A stretch of 64,000 nt of DNA, from positions 160,504 through 224,503 of the forward strand of contig CABHOP010000089.1 of the NCBI GenBank assembly GCA_902168085.1, given 5' to 3'. The first letter of the stretch is position 1; every line of letters begins with the position of its first letter. Of the stretch, positions 25,165 through 33,037 are shown in pieces. The stretch is from an uncultured Bacteroides sp. GTDB lineage: Bacteria > Bacteroidota > Bacteroidia > Chitinophagales > Chitinophagaceae. The position numbers were made by a program, and so were the translations under genes. The notes under the pieces were generated by a model. The model was not told the origin of the DNA and did no database searches. It saw nothing but the letters and a program-made list of their open reading frames with translations.

Positions 25165-26385
25165 TTATAGCTGCTGCACAAATTGTTCCAGCGCATCCAG
25201 TTCTACATGGTCCATCACCACTATTTTATACCACGATGGTGCGCCGGCATGGGTATCCGGTACCAGGCCGTATTTTATAGCTACATCGTGCGATATATGT
25301 TTCGCGCGTATGGTTACGATATTCATATCGGGATGTCTGTAGTATTGTACTTTTCGTTTGTCCAGTTGTTCGCAGAGCCATTCGGTACGATATAGCAGCT
25401 TGTTTATTTTTTCCAGCCATCCGTAAGGCCCGTAGGTAAATAGTATCATCCATATGGCAATAGCATTGGTGCCCGAGCGGCTGCCGCTTAGGGTGATGTC
25501 CATGCCATTCACATATTGCGCTTCTTTGGTAAATACATACTGCATCAATCCCTTTCGCACTATGAAGATGCCCGTTCCATAAGGGGCCTGCAGCATTTTA
25601 TGCGCATCCAGTGTAATGGAAGATACATGCGGATTGCTGAATAAAGAGTTATTGCTGGGCTGGCTGATAGGGTAGATAAACCCGCCAAATGCGCCATCCA
25701 CATGTATGCGGAAGTGCACATCATAAGCTGATAAATGTTTAGCATATTCATCAGGGTCGTCTACACTACCAAACATGGTAGTAGCCATGTTTGATATGAC
25801 GATGAAGTATTTGATGCCATCTGCTATGGCTTGTTGTATAGTATGCTGCAGTGCTTCGTTGATGATGGTGCGTGTATTATCATCAACCGCTACTCTGTAG
25901 GATGCCAGGTTAAGCAGGTTCGCCGCTTTGTCTACAGAATAATGTGTATCGGCAGAACTCAGCAGTGCTATTTCATGATGCGCGGCACCATGTGTTTGCA
26001 TGAATAAATTGCGGTATATCCATGCGGCCTGTATATTGGCCTCTGTACCGCCAGCGGCTACATAACCATCGCAGCTGTTTTCAGGCGCTTTCAATACATC
26101 TACGGCCAGCAGTTCTATCACTTCTTGCTCCAGTTGTTGGGTGCCTTTAAAGAACGATTCCGATTCGCCCAGTGTGTGGCAGCCTATATGATTGGGGTTC
26201 TGCACATAAGCCCGCAGCAGCGGGGTATCTTTAAGAAAAGATGCATGCTCGTAAAACACATGCTGGTCCAGCTTGGATACCGGTATACCCAGCGATATAT
26301 TATTCTGGTAATCTACATTATGACTCAGTGCCCGTGTGATGATCTCGTCCTGCTCGCGCGGGGTATACTTTTTCCAATATTTCAT
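25165..26385 (-). CDS. Pyridoxal-dependent amino acid decarboxylase (group II)
   Basis: A 406-residue fold-type I PLP decarboxylase. Key sites are VAAGGTEANIQAAWIYRN (phosphate/PLP ring contacts, near residue 110), HVDGAFGGFIYP with the aspartate near 230, and the PLP lysine in TLDAHKMLQAPYGTGIF near 262. The overall length and the C-terminal half (LSGSRSGTNAIAIWMILFTYG) fit the MfnA/tyrosine-aspartate decarboxylase-like branch. The substrate cannot be decided: glutamate, aspartate or aromatic acids are possible. Convergent with the DUF5655 gene, with 3 nt between stops. Confidence 0.85.
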   Translation of the reverse strand: MKYWKKYTPREQDEIITRALSHNVDYQNNISLGIPVSKLDQHVFYEHASFLKDTPLLRAYVQNPNHIGCHTLGESESFFKGTQQLEQEVIELLAVDVLKAPENSCDGYVAAGGTEANIQAAWIYRNLFMQTHGAAHHEIALLSSADTHYSVDKAANLLNLASYRVAVDDNTRTIINEALQHTIQQAIADGIKYFIVISNMATTMFGSVDDPDEYAKHLSAYDVHFRIHVDGAFGGFIYPISQPSNNSLFSNPHVSSITLDAHKMLQAPYGTGIFIVRKGLMQYVFTKEAQYVNGMDITLSGSRSGTNAIAIWMILFTYGPYGWLEKINKLLYRTEWLCEQLDKRKVQYYRHPDMNIVTIRAKHISHDVAIKYGLVPDTHAGAPSWYKIVVMDHVELDALEQFVQQL

Positions 26386-26532
26386 TGCCGTAAAGTTCCA
26401 TTGCTATTTATTATTGCTTCATGATAATAGTCAGTTTGAAAGCTGATGTACTATAGTTATTTATTTTAAATGGATAATTATTTATTGTTTATCAATAAAT
26501 TTTAATAGCTTTACTATAATTAATCTTTTGCT

Positions 26533-27090
26533 ATGAAACCAAAGACCACTACCCAGCGCATACTGAATGTATTGCAAGTGCTTTCCTGGATCATCTTCTT
26601 AGGATTATGTGTTGAAGCCGGAAGTATCATCTTTCATGTGATATACACTTATGCATATAACCCTGCTAATGATACCTATCCCTTCTGGAAAGGAACAGAT
26701 TTATGGAGCCTTTACAATTATGGCTTCACTCATTTTGTTGCTATGGTTTCCCTGGTGGTTATTGTAATCGTCTTTAAGGCGCTGATGTTTTATCTTATTG
26801 TAAAACTGTTTACAGAGCGGCAATTGAATATGATACAGCCCTTCAATACAGGGTTACGGCAGTTCCTTTTACGCACGGCTTACCTATCTACGGCTATCGG
26901 GTTGTGCACGCATTTCGGATACAAGTATTATACATGGTTATCTGGGCAAAACATTGCATTACCCAATGTTGCTGCTATGCATCTGACGGGTGGGGATGTA
27001 TGGCTGTTCATGGCGGTAATACTTTTTGTTATCGTACAGATTGTAACGAGGGGGGTAGAGATTCAAACTGAAAACGACTTAACTGTTTAG
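26533..27090 (+). CDS. DUF2975 membrane protein
   Basis: A 185-residue membrane protein with four hydrophobic segments (near residues 12-35, 65-95, 110-135 and 150-175) and the DUF2975 plan: LQVLSWIIFLGLCVEAGS at the start and YLIVKLFTERQLNMIQPFN in the middle. It is followed after 3 nt by a small XRE-type HTH gene, the standard pairing for this family. Role unknown; membrane-protein/repressor pairs of this type are thought to sense envelope or antibiotic stress, which is inference here. Confidence 0.85.
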   Translation: MKPKTTTQRILNVLQVLSWIIFLGLCVEAGSIIFHVIYTYAYNPANDTYPFWKGTDLWSLYNYGFTHFVAMVSLVVIVIVFKALMFYLIVKLFTERQLNMIQPFNTGLRQFLLRTAYLSTAIGLCTHFGYKYYTWLSGQNIALPNVAAMHLTGGDVWLFMAVILFVIVQIVTRGVEIQTENDLTV

Positions 27091-27093
27091 CAT

Positions 27094-27300
27094 ATGCCCA
27101 TTATTGTCAACCTCGATGTAATGATGGCTAAACGAAAGATGTCGTTGAATGAGCTTTCTGAAAAAGTAGACATTACACTGTCCAATCTGTCTATTTTAAA
27201 AACAGGTAAAGCCAAAGCCATCCGTTTTAGCACGCTGGAAGCTATTTGCAAGGCGCTGGATTGCCAGCCGGGTGATATATTGGAACATCGACCGGAATGA
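27094..27300 (+). CDS. Small XRE family HTH regulator (YozG-like)
   Basis: A 68-residue single-domain HTH protein: MIIVNLDVMMAKRKMSLNEL is replaced here by PIIVNLDVMMAKRKM, then SEKVDITLSNLSILKTGKAK and RFSTLEAICKALDCQPGDIL. This is the Cro/C1-type domain of the YozG family. It begins 3 nt after the DUF2975 gene and is surely cotranscribed with it. Small regulators in this pair normally repress their own operon. Confidence 0.92.
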   Translation: MPIIVNLDVMMAKRKMSLNELSEKVDITLSNLSILKTGKAKAIRFSTLEAICKALDCQPGDILEHRPE

Positions 27301-27307
27301 CCTGGTC

Positions 27308-28111
27308 TTATATTTTGGAGAGGTATTCTTGTCTATTGTATGCTAGACTGACTCTATCCTTTATCTCTTCTCCATGCACTACATCATACCGGTAAGAATA
27401 TTCAACGTCTTCGCCATCATATGCATCAGATAGCAGCACTACAAAGCTGTGGGTATTAAATAGTATCACATGTGCATATAGTTGTCGTAGCAATGCGGTG
27501 CCTCTTACTATTATTACGTGAGCTACTTCACCCTCTTTGCAGATGCCATCGGGTAGGGGATAGGAGTGAACATAATTATGATTCTTTTCTACACCATCTA
27601 TCACGTTGATGATCTTGTCAAGATGCTGCCTCCCCCTTGTTTTCATCATGTAATAGTTCACCGCTATTTTCGCTACCGACCTTACCAGCAAATCGCTGCC
27701 TACCGATACCTTGATAGAAATATGTTCGCGAATATCATCATTTTGCAAAGATGCTTCAATACTATCTGTATCGATGTAGGGAAATTTGCGTTTAAGCCCG
27801 GCAATTATCTGCATCACTTGCATATCGCTGCCGGAAATGTGCAGTTCCTCATCCTCCAGCCGTATGATAGGCGTGGCAGGATTGCGTACACTATCCGGCT
27901 TCGGCCTATCACGTTTGATGTGCAGCGCTGCTGCAAGTGCTGCAAATTCATTCGCCAGCGCCGCATCTATGGTCATGCCATATGCCCAGTTGCATTGCCT
28001 GCACAGTAACCGGTACGATTTTAAAACACCGCCTATCGAATTGGGAAGGATATGTTCCGCAGACTGGTTCTTTTTATTCAGTATGGTATGGCAACTGTAA
28101 CAGGTACTCAT
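27308..28111 (-). CDS. HNH endonuclease-like protein (HNH_5 type)
   Basis: A 267-residue protein that starts with a zinc-bound beta-beta-alpha nuclease signature: CYSCHTILNKKNQSAEHILP then NSIGG and LLCRQCNWAYG, i.e. two CxxC pairs and the EHILPxxIGG catalytic segment with His near residue 19. The remaining 200 residues include SVGSDLLVRSVAKIAVNYYM, typical of the long HNH_5 proteins found singly in many genomes. DNA cleavage is predicted from family knowledge. It is divergent from the SF1 helicase with only 45 nt between starts, so their expression may be linked. Confidence 0.8.
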   Translation of the reverse strand: MSTCYSCHTILNKKNQSAEHILPNSIGGVLKSYRLLCRQCNWAYGMTIDAALANEFAALAAALHIKRDRPKPDSVRNPATPIIRLEDEELHISGSDMQVMQIIAGLKRKFPYIDTDSIEASLQNDDIREHISIKVSVGSDLLVRSVAKIAVNYYMMKTRGRQHLDKIINVIDGVEKNHNYVHSYPLPDGICKEGEVAHVIIVRGTALLRQLYAHVILFNTHSFVVLLSDAYDGEDVEYSYRYDVVHGEEIKDRVSLAYNRQEYLSKI

Positions 28112-28145
28112 GGCAGGAAGGTACGCAATAGTCGCACATAGCCAT

Positions 28146-28153
28146 TACCTTTG
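28146..28153 (+). promoter_or_regulatory. -7 element ending 3 nt before the SF1 helicase start
   Basis: TACCTTTG fully matches TAnnTTTG and is followed by CGC and ATG 28157. If functional, transcription would begin at or near the start codon and give a leaderless mRNA. Confidence 0.5.
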
Positions 28154-28156
28154 CGC

Positions 28157-30061
28157 ATGCAATATTTTGAGCGGCTGCTGGCATTGTTAAAGACCGAGCG
28201 CGAGGAGGACAGGAAAACCTATCAGAAACTTATTGAGACCACATCTGTAAACGAGCGCAGGGCTAGTGGATTTACATGGTACCCGGTAGTGATAAAAGGC
28301 ACGGAGATAAGCAAGGGCGATTATATCACCGTTGAAATAGAACGCCCCACGCACCGCGATATCAACCACCAGCTACGCTTTGGTGCAGCTGCTATGCTCT
28401 TCTCAAACCATAATGCTAAAACAGATAATGTAGAAGGTGTTATTTCTTTTCAAAGTGGCGACAGGCTTAAAATAACATTGCGCACCGAAGAACTGCCCGA
28501 ATGGACGAGTGGTGGCAAGATAGGTATCGACCTGCTGTTTGATGACAACAGCTATGATGAAATGCAAAGTGCACTGAAATTTGCAGATGCGAAGAGCGAG
28601 AATGATAAAGAGAACCACCTCATCAATATTCTTACAGGTAAAACATCGCCTAAGTTCAATACAAACCTTGCGCCTGTTGTAAACCCTAAGCTAAATGCCA
28701 AACAGCAGGAAGCTGTTAATAAAATACTTGCTGCCAATGAACTGGCCATTGTGCATGGCCCGCCCGGTACGGGCAAAACTACTACACTGGTACAAGCCAT
28801 CAAAGCACTAATACAGAATGATAGCGGACAGATACTAGTGGTAGCACCCAGCAATACTGCTGTAGACCTGTTGAGCGAAAAGCTGTCGGATGAAGGGCTG
28901 AATGTGCTGCGTGTGGGTAACCCTGCACGTGTGTCTGAAAAGCTGATGTCGTTGACGCTGGATAGCAAGATGTCTCAGCACAGTGCTATGAAGGATATCA
29001 AGCGTCTGAAGAAGCAAGCTGCCGACTTTAAGAACATGGCGCATAAGTATAAGCGCAGCTTTGGCAAGGCGGAAAGGGATCAGCGTAAAGCTCTTTTCGA
29101 TGAGGCGCACAAGATCATGAAAGAGGTGGGTAATACCGAGCAGTATATCACCAACGATTTGTTATCGAAGGCACAGGTGATAACGGCAACACTTGTAGGC
29201 GCGGCACACTATACGGTGCGCCATCTCAAGTATCATACCATAGTAATAGATGAGGCAGGGCAAGCACTGGAGCCCGCCTGCTGGATACCCATTGTAAAAG
29301 CACAAAAGGTCGTACTTGCAGGTGACCACTGCCAGCTGCCTCCTACTATAAAGTCGGATGAAGCAGCGCGTAATGGCCTGAGCAATACCTTGCTTGAAAA
29401 ATGTGTAGCGCTGCATCCCGAAGCTGTTGTGCTGCTGGAAGAGCAATACCGCATGAATAAACTCATCATGGGTTATCCCTCACAGGTATTTTATCAAAGC
29501 TTGCTGAAAGCGCATGCATCCGTAGCAGATCATCTGTTGCATGCCGACGAAGCGGCGCTTAGCTTCATAGATACTGCCGGCTGTGGCTTTGATGAGAAGC
29601 AGGAAGGCACCAGCATCAGCAATCCTGAAGAAGCGGCTTTCCTGTTCCGGCATCTCACATCAATGGTTGCAGGCTTGCGCGATAATAATACATTTGATAG
29701 CTTCCCGTCTATAGCTATTATATCTCCGTATAAACAGCAGATACATGTGCTACGCGAACAATTAGCTCATGTGCCCGAACTGCAGCCATACCTGGCCAGC
29801 ATAGCCATCAATACTATAGATAGTTTCCAGGGGCAGGAGCGCGACCTGGTTTACCTCAGTATGACCCGTAGCAACAACGATGGTGTTATTGGCTTCCTTT
29901 CAGATACACGCAGGATGAATGTAGCGATGACAAGGGCACGTAAAAAGCTGGTCGTTATCGGCGATAGTGCTACCTTAACACGGTTACCTTTTTACGATGA
30001 TTTTATCAACTATGCCCAATCGCATGAAGCCTATCAAAGTGCGTGGGAGTTTGCAGAGTAG
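28157..30061 (+). CDS. Superfamily 1 helicase, UPF1/IGHMBP2-like
   Basis: A 634-residue SF1B-type helicase. The N-terminal 180 residues form the beta-barrel region (YPVVIKGTEISKGDYITVEI). The RecA core has Walker A AIVHGPPGTGKTTTLVQ near 200, motif Ia VVAPSNTAVDLL, motif II VIDEAGQALEPACW, motif III VVLAGDHCQLPPTI, motif IV-V NTIDSFQGQERDLVYLSM and motif VI MNVAMTRARKKLVVIGD. A helical insert (~285-340) between Ia and II corresponds to the stalk/1B region of this branch. It is expected to unwind DNA or RNA 5' to 3'; its precise role in bacteria is not established. ATG 28157 is preferred over TTG 28151. Confidence 0.93.
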   Translation: MQYFERLLALLKTEREEDRKTYQKLIETTSVNERRASGFTWYPVVIKGTEISKGDYITVEIERPTHRDINHQLRFGAAAMLFSNHNAKTDNVEGVISFQSGDRLKITLRTEELPEWTSGGKIGIDLLFDDNSYDEMQSALKFADAKSENDKENHLINILTGKTSPKFNTNLAPVVNPKLNAKQQEAVNKILAANELAIVHGPPGTGKTTTLVQAIKALIQNDSGQILVVAPSNTAVDLLSEKLSDEGLNVLRVGNPARVSEKLMSLTLDSKMSQHSAMKDIKRLKKQAADFKNMAHKYKRSFGKAERDQRKALFDEAHKIMKEVGNTEQYITNDLLSKAQVITATLVGAAHYTVRHLKYHTIVIDEAGQALEPACWIPIVKAQKVVLAGDHCQLPPTIKSDEAARNGLSNTLLEKCVALHPEAVVLLEEQYRMNKLIMGYPSQVFYQSLLKAHASVADHLLHADEAALSFIDTAGCGFDEKQEGTSISNPEEAAFLFRHLTSMVAGLRDNNTFDSFPSIAIISPYKQQIHVLREQLAHVPELQPYLASIAINTIDSFQGQERDLVYLSMTRSNNDGVIGFLSDTRRMNVAMTRARKKLVVIGDSATLTRLPFYDDFINYAQSHEAYQSAWEFAE

Positions 30062-30119
30062 ATAACTGCTTTCAGAAAGTTATTGTAAACGTTGTTAAAG
30101 AATTTTATACTCACTCACT

Positions 30120-30815
30120 ATGGCAGATGCACCTCTTGTTGAAAAGCATATACAGTACGTAACCAGTTTTCAGGAGCTTGTTGCTACGCCATTCAGCGGA
30201 GCGGTAAATGCTATTTGCTGGAAGCGCGAACTAACAGGTGATTTTTCTGAGATCGTTCAAAAGATAACGCTAAGCGGGAACATAACAGAAGTAGAGCCGG
30301 AAGAGCTTCGCAAACTTCAATTGAGTGCGCAAGGACAGCTGGCACGCAATATTCTTTTAAACGACCTGGAGCTATTAAAAGCCCACGGTGCATCCCCGGT
30401 TCTTAATGTTATTAGCCATTATGATAGGGATGATACTTTCCCGTTTTTTCCTGCCGATGTGTATTCTTTTCATGTAGATCGCTCTCCCGTACCAACCGAT
30501 ACCATTTTGTGCACTTACCATGGTGCATCCAGTGAGATATTGCCGAATGCACAAGGCATACAGAAAATACTTATTTCGGAAATACGCAATGAACTCAGAA
30601 AACTATATGATGGAGCGGATGAAGGTTTCGAAGCTTTCTTAACAGAGCATTTCTTCGACTTGCACTACCAGGCTATGCCCGATGCACAGCCAATTAGTTT
30701 AGGCCTTGGCCATATGTGGAGGTTAGCGGTAGATCATCCTGAAAGCAAGGTGCCTCCTTGTCTCCATCGTGCACCGGAAGAAAACGTGCAGCTCAGGTTG
30801 CTATTGATATGCTAA
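30120..30815 (+). CDS. DUF1826-like protein
   Basis: A 231-residue protein resembling the DUF1826 family. Marks are an early CWKREL, the central YSFHVDRSPVPTDTILCTYHG (around residue 115-130), and a late LHRAPEENVQLRLLLIC. The usual GPGTxWL after the TY.G segment reads ASSEILP here, so it is a divergent member. The HVD...H arrangement resembles a metal site, but no activity is established. Family members in proteobacteria often sit in zinc-starvation clusters; no zinc-uptake gene is visible here. It follows the SF1 helicase after 58 nt on the same strand. Confidence 0.65.
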   Translation: MADAPLVEKHIQYVTSFQELVATPFSGAVNAICWKRELTGDFSEIVQKITLSGNITEVEPEELRKLQLSAQGQLARNILLNDLELLKAHGASPVLNVISHYDRDDTFPFFPADVYSFHVDRSPVPTDTILCTYHGASSEILPNAQGIQKILISEIRNELRKLYDGADEGFEAFLTEHFFDLHYQAMPDAQPISLGLGHMWRLAVDHPESKVPPCLHRAPEENVQLRLLLIC

Positions 30816-30869
30816 CCTTACTTGTTGCTCTTCAATCCCCTTAATATGTACACGTAATGCATTGGCACA

Positions 30870-30905
30870 AAATAAAAATACCACTCGATTTCTCAAGTGG
30901 TATTT
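30870..30905 (-). terminator. Rho-independent terminator of the tRNA transcript
   Basis: On the minus strand AAATACCACT (30905-30896) pairs with AGTGGTATTT (30885-30876), and a T-rich tail follows to 30870. It lies right behind tRNA-Pro. Confidence 0.75.
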
Positions 30906-30908
30906 GTG

Positions 30909-30982
30909 TCGGGAAGACAGGATTCGAACCTGCGACCCCCTGGTCCCAAACCAGATGCGCTACCGGCCTGCGCTACTTCCCG
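30909..30982 (-). tRNA. tRNA-Pro (anticodon UGG)
   Basis: Minus strand reading starts CGGGAAG and ends CTTCCCG plus discriminator A, 74 nt. The D arm holds AGCGCAGGCCGGTAGCGC, the anticodon loop reads TTTGGGA with TGG in the centre, and the T arm carries GGTTCGAATCC. UGG decodes proline. No CCA is encoded. It is the second gene of a two-tRNA unit with tRNA-Ser upstream and a terminator downstream. Confidence 0.97.
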
Positions 30983-30991
30983 AACCCGGTT

Positions 30992-31011
30992 ATTGACAGT
31001 AAACTGTCAAT
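30992..31011. repeat. Perfect 9-bp dyad between the two tRNA genes
   Basis: ATTGACAGT-AA-ACTGTCAAT. The 2-nt centre makes a tight hairpin. No T-tract follows on the tRNA strand, so it is unlikely to be a terminator. It may be a processing hairpin or a protein site; it happens to contain TGACA-N6-TGTCA. Confidence 0.6.
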
Positions 31012-31021
31012 GTTTTTAAAG

Positions 31022-31110
31022 CGGTGAGGGCGGGATTCGAACCCGCGGTACGGTTTGACCCGTACGACAGTTTAGCAAACTGTTGGTTTCGGCCACTCAC
31101 CCACCTCACC
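31022..31110 (-). tRNA. tRNA-Ser (anticodon GCU)
   Basis: Minus strand reading of 89 nt with acceptor GGTGAGG/CCTCACC and discriminator G, anticodon loop TTGCTAA with GCT, a long variable arm (GTACGGGTCAAACCGTAC), and T arm GGTTCGAATCC. The class II long variable arm and the GCU anticodon identify serine (AGC/AGU codons). No CCA is encoded. The stretch 31111-31278 upstream of it holds no recognisable gene. Confidence 0.97.
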
Positions 31111-31278
31111 TGTATTTTTAGCCCGCAAAACGTAGCTTGCTGAGGCGTAAGAACTTATTATGGCCTTCTCTCAAAGGACTGCAAAGATAATAGTAATAAC
31201 GGAATAACAAAACATTTTTGCCTCACAATTCGGGCTATAGCTGTATTATTTTTTATTTAATAAATGATGCTGCTAATA

Positions 31279-32394
31279 CTACCTTATAATAGCATACTGT
31301 AGTTGTATCATAAAGTAATCGCGGTTGATGTATTTCACATTACTATTGCCCAGGTTCAGCATACTTTCCCTGTAGGCCACACCACAGCCTATTCTTTTGG
31401 TAAGCGAATAATTTATGTTCAGCACCACGCCCGGGTCCACCTCCGGTATCTTTTTCGATTCCAATGCCAGCCTTTCATTCCACGATGCCAGCGTGCTGTT
31501 GGCTACCAATATCTTCTGCACATCCAGTCCTATGCTGCTATTTATTTTCTTATGTAGCTTAATGTTCACAGCAGGGTTTAATTGCAGGTATGGTGTACTG
31601 CGGTTATGTTGTTCATACCATGTTTCTACCTGCCTGTCTATTTCCATCATACTGCCGGTATCTGTAGTTACTACACGCGGCACTTCTGTTATCTTCTCAT
31701 TTTTAAAAGGTATCCCTTGTTGTCCCTGTATGTAGCGCAGGTTGGTTTCTATAGAAATGGTACGGCTTACACGGTTGCGTACCGTTACCCCTGCCGCAAT
31801 GTTATTCCTGTTCTGGAAAGCAAAGCCTCCGTTAATGGAAAGGCTCATGCCTTTATCTGTTTTCGGTTCATAGTAGTCATTAACTGGTAATAGTTGCTGT
31901 TGCTTGTTGTTAGATTTTGGTACACTGTTAAGTGCCATATCATCGGCATTTTGCAGTGTTGGTGTGGGCAGCGCATGGTTAGGCGCATTGGTATCTGCAT
32001 CAAGGCTACTGCTTTTGTGCAATAAGGCAGGGCTGTGCGGTATGTTTTGCTTACGGGCAACCACAGCGGTATTCGTAATGCTATTGTTAGTATCGTGTAT
32101 TGTAACGACAGGTGCAGGCATGATTGATGGTACCTGTTTTTTCTCTGCCACAGTAACGACAGGCGCATTTGTTTTGTTGCCTGAAAAATGCCAGATGCCT
32201 GCGCCAAGGCTCAAAGCAAGGCATGCGGCGGTAGCCCACTGTTTAGCGCTGAAAGGTATTAGGAATAAAAGTGCTGTACGGTTAGGTTTTTCATCAAGCC
32301 GTGCCTTCAGCACTTCCCAGTTGTGTTCATCGAACGGCAGTATCTCCTCCGATGCTATTTTTTGTAACGAGGTATCAAATTCATTATTGGTCAT
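31279..32394 (-). CDS. Anti-sigma factor with single membrane helix and outer-membrane barrel-like C-terminus
   Basis: A 371-residue membrane protein. Residues 1-45 look like a cytoplasmic sigma-binding segment (FDEHNWEVLKARLDEKP). A single membrane helix lies at ~51-69 (WATAACLALSLGAGIW). A polar, Ser/Thr/Pro/Asn-rich linker spans ~70-180. From about 184 on, alternating beta strands (GMSLSINGGFAFQNRN, ISIETNLRYIQGQ, INSSIGLDVQKILVAN) resemble an outer-membrane beta-barrel that ends in YFMIQLQYAII. This is the layout of the dual-membrane-spanning anti-sigma proteins known from Bacteroides. The start overlaps the stop of the ECF sigma gene in ATGA, so the two are coupled; it presumably holds that sigma factor. 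Confidence 0.75.
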   Translation of the reverse strand: MTNNEFDTSLQKIASEEILPFDEHNWEVLKARLDEKPNRTALLFLIPFSAKQWATAACLALSLGAGIWHFSGNKTNAPVVTVAEKKQVPSIMPAPVVTIHDTNNSITNTAVVARKQNIPHSPALLHKSSSLDADTNAPNHALPTPTLQNADDMALNSVPKSNNKQQQLLPVNDYYEPKTDKGMSLSINGGFAFQNRNNIAAGVTVRNRVSRTISIETNLRYIQGQQGIPFKNEKITEVPRVVTTDTGSMMEIDRQVETWYEQHNRSTPYLQLNPAVNIKLHKKINSSIGLDVQKILVANSTLASWNERLALESKKIPEVDPGVVLNINYSLTKRIGCGVAYRESMLNLGNSNVKYINRDYFMIQLQYAIIR

Positions 32395-32960
32395 AGCGCA
32401 CCGTTTTTTGAAACGTTAGCCGATAGTCTCTGTTTTAGTAGTTCCCTTGCCTGGTTTACATACCAGTACGATGTGCCTTCTTTAATGTTCAACAGCTGCG
32501 CAATTTCTTTGTGCGAATAGCCGTCAAATACAAACAGGTTGAAAACGGTTTTATGCATGGCGGGCAATGCTTGTATGGTGTGAACCAATTCTTTAAATCC
32601 TATTTGCTGTATGGCATTGTCACTGTGTGCAGCCATCACTTGCTGGGCTTTTACGTCGTCTATTTCCATGTATCTGTCACCTTGCTTGCGCATCACATGC
32701 TTCACATTATCCAGGCAGGTATGCACCAATATGCGTTTCATCCATCCCTCAAAAGAACCATCACCCCTGTATTGTTCTATCCGTGTAAATATTTTGTAAA
32801 ACCCGTCATTCATCCACTGCTCAGCATCTTGCTGGTTGGTAGCATAGCGCATGCATATCTTCAGAAAGTCGCTATAGTATTGCCTGTACAGGCCGGCTTG
32901 CACCTTCCTGTCCTGGACTTTACATCCTGCTATTATTTCCTGGTCTGTTAATACGGGCAT
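32391..32960 (-). CDS. ECF-type RNA polymerase sigma factor
   Basis: A 189-residue sigma factor with only regions 2 and 4. Region 2 is LYRQYYSDFLKICMRYATN to SFEGWMKRILVHTCLDNVK (residues ~24-85), with the -10-reading RGDGSFEGWM helix. Region 4 is LPAMHKTVFNLFVFDGYSHK to KEGTSYWYVNQARELLKQRL (~130-180) with the HTH. It shares a 4-nt overlap with the downstream anti-sigma gene. A lipoprotein gene lies 77 nt upstream on the same strand and may be in its regulon. Autoregulation is likely but no repeated ECF promoter could be recognised. Confidence 0.93.
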   Translation of the reverse strand: MPVLTDQEIIAGCKVQDRKVQAGLYRQYYSDFLKICMRYATNQQDAEQWMNDGFYKIFTRIEQYRGDGSFEGWMKRILVHTCLDNVKHVMRKQGDRYMEIDDVKAQQVMAAHSDNAIQQIGFKELVHTIQALPAMHKTVFNLFVFDGYSHKEIAQLLNIKEGTSYWYVNQARELLKQRLSANVSKNGAL

Positions 32961-33037
32961 TGGGGGCTACTTGCGCTTAATGTACAAAAACCGGCTGCAT
33001 TTGCATGCTGCCGGTATGGTAGTTCTTCGTAGTACTA

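Noticed and set aside
30211..30393. 60-residue open frame antisense to the DUF1826-like gene
   Set aside because: No motif and fully opposite a better-supported gene.
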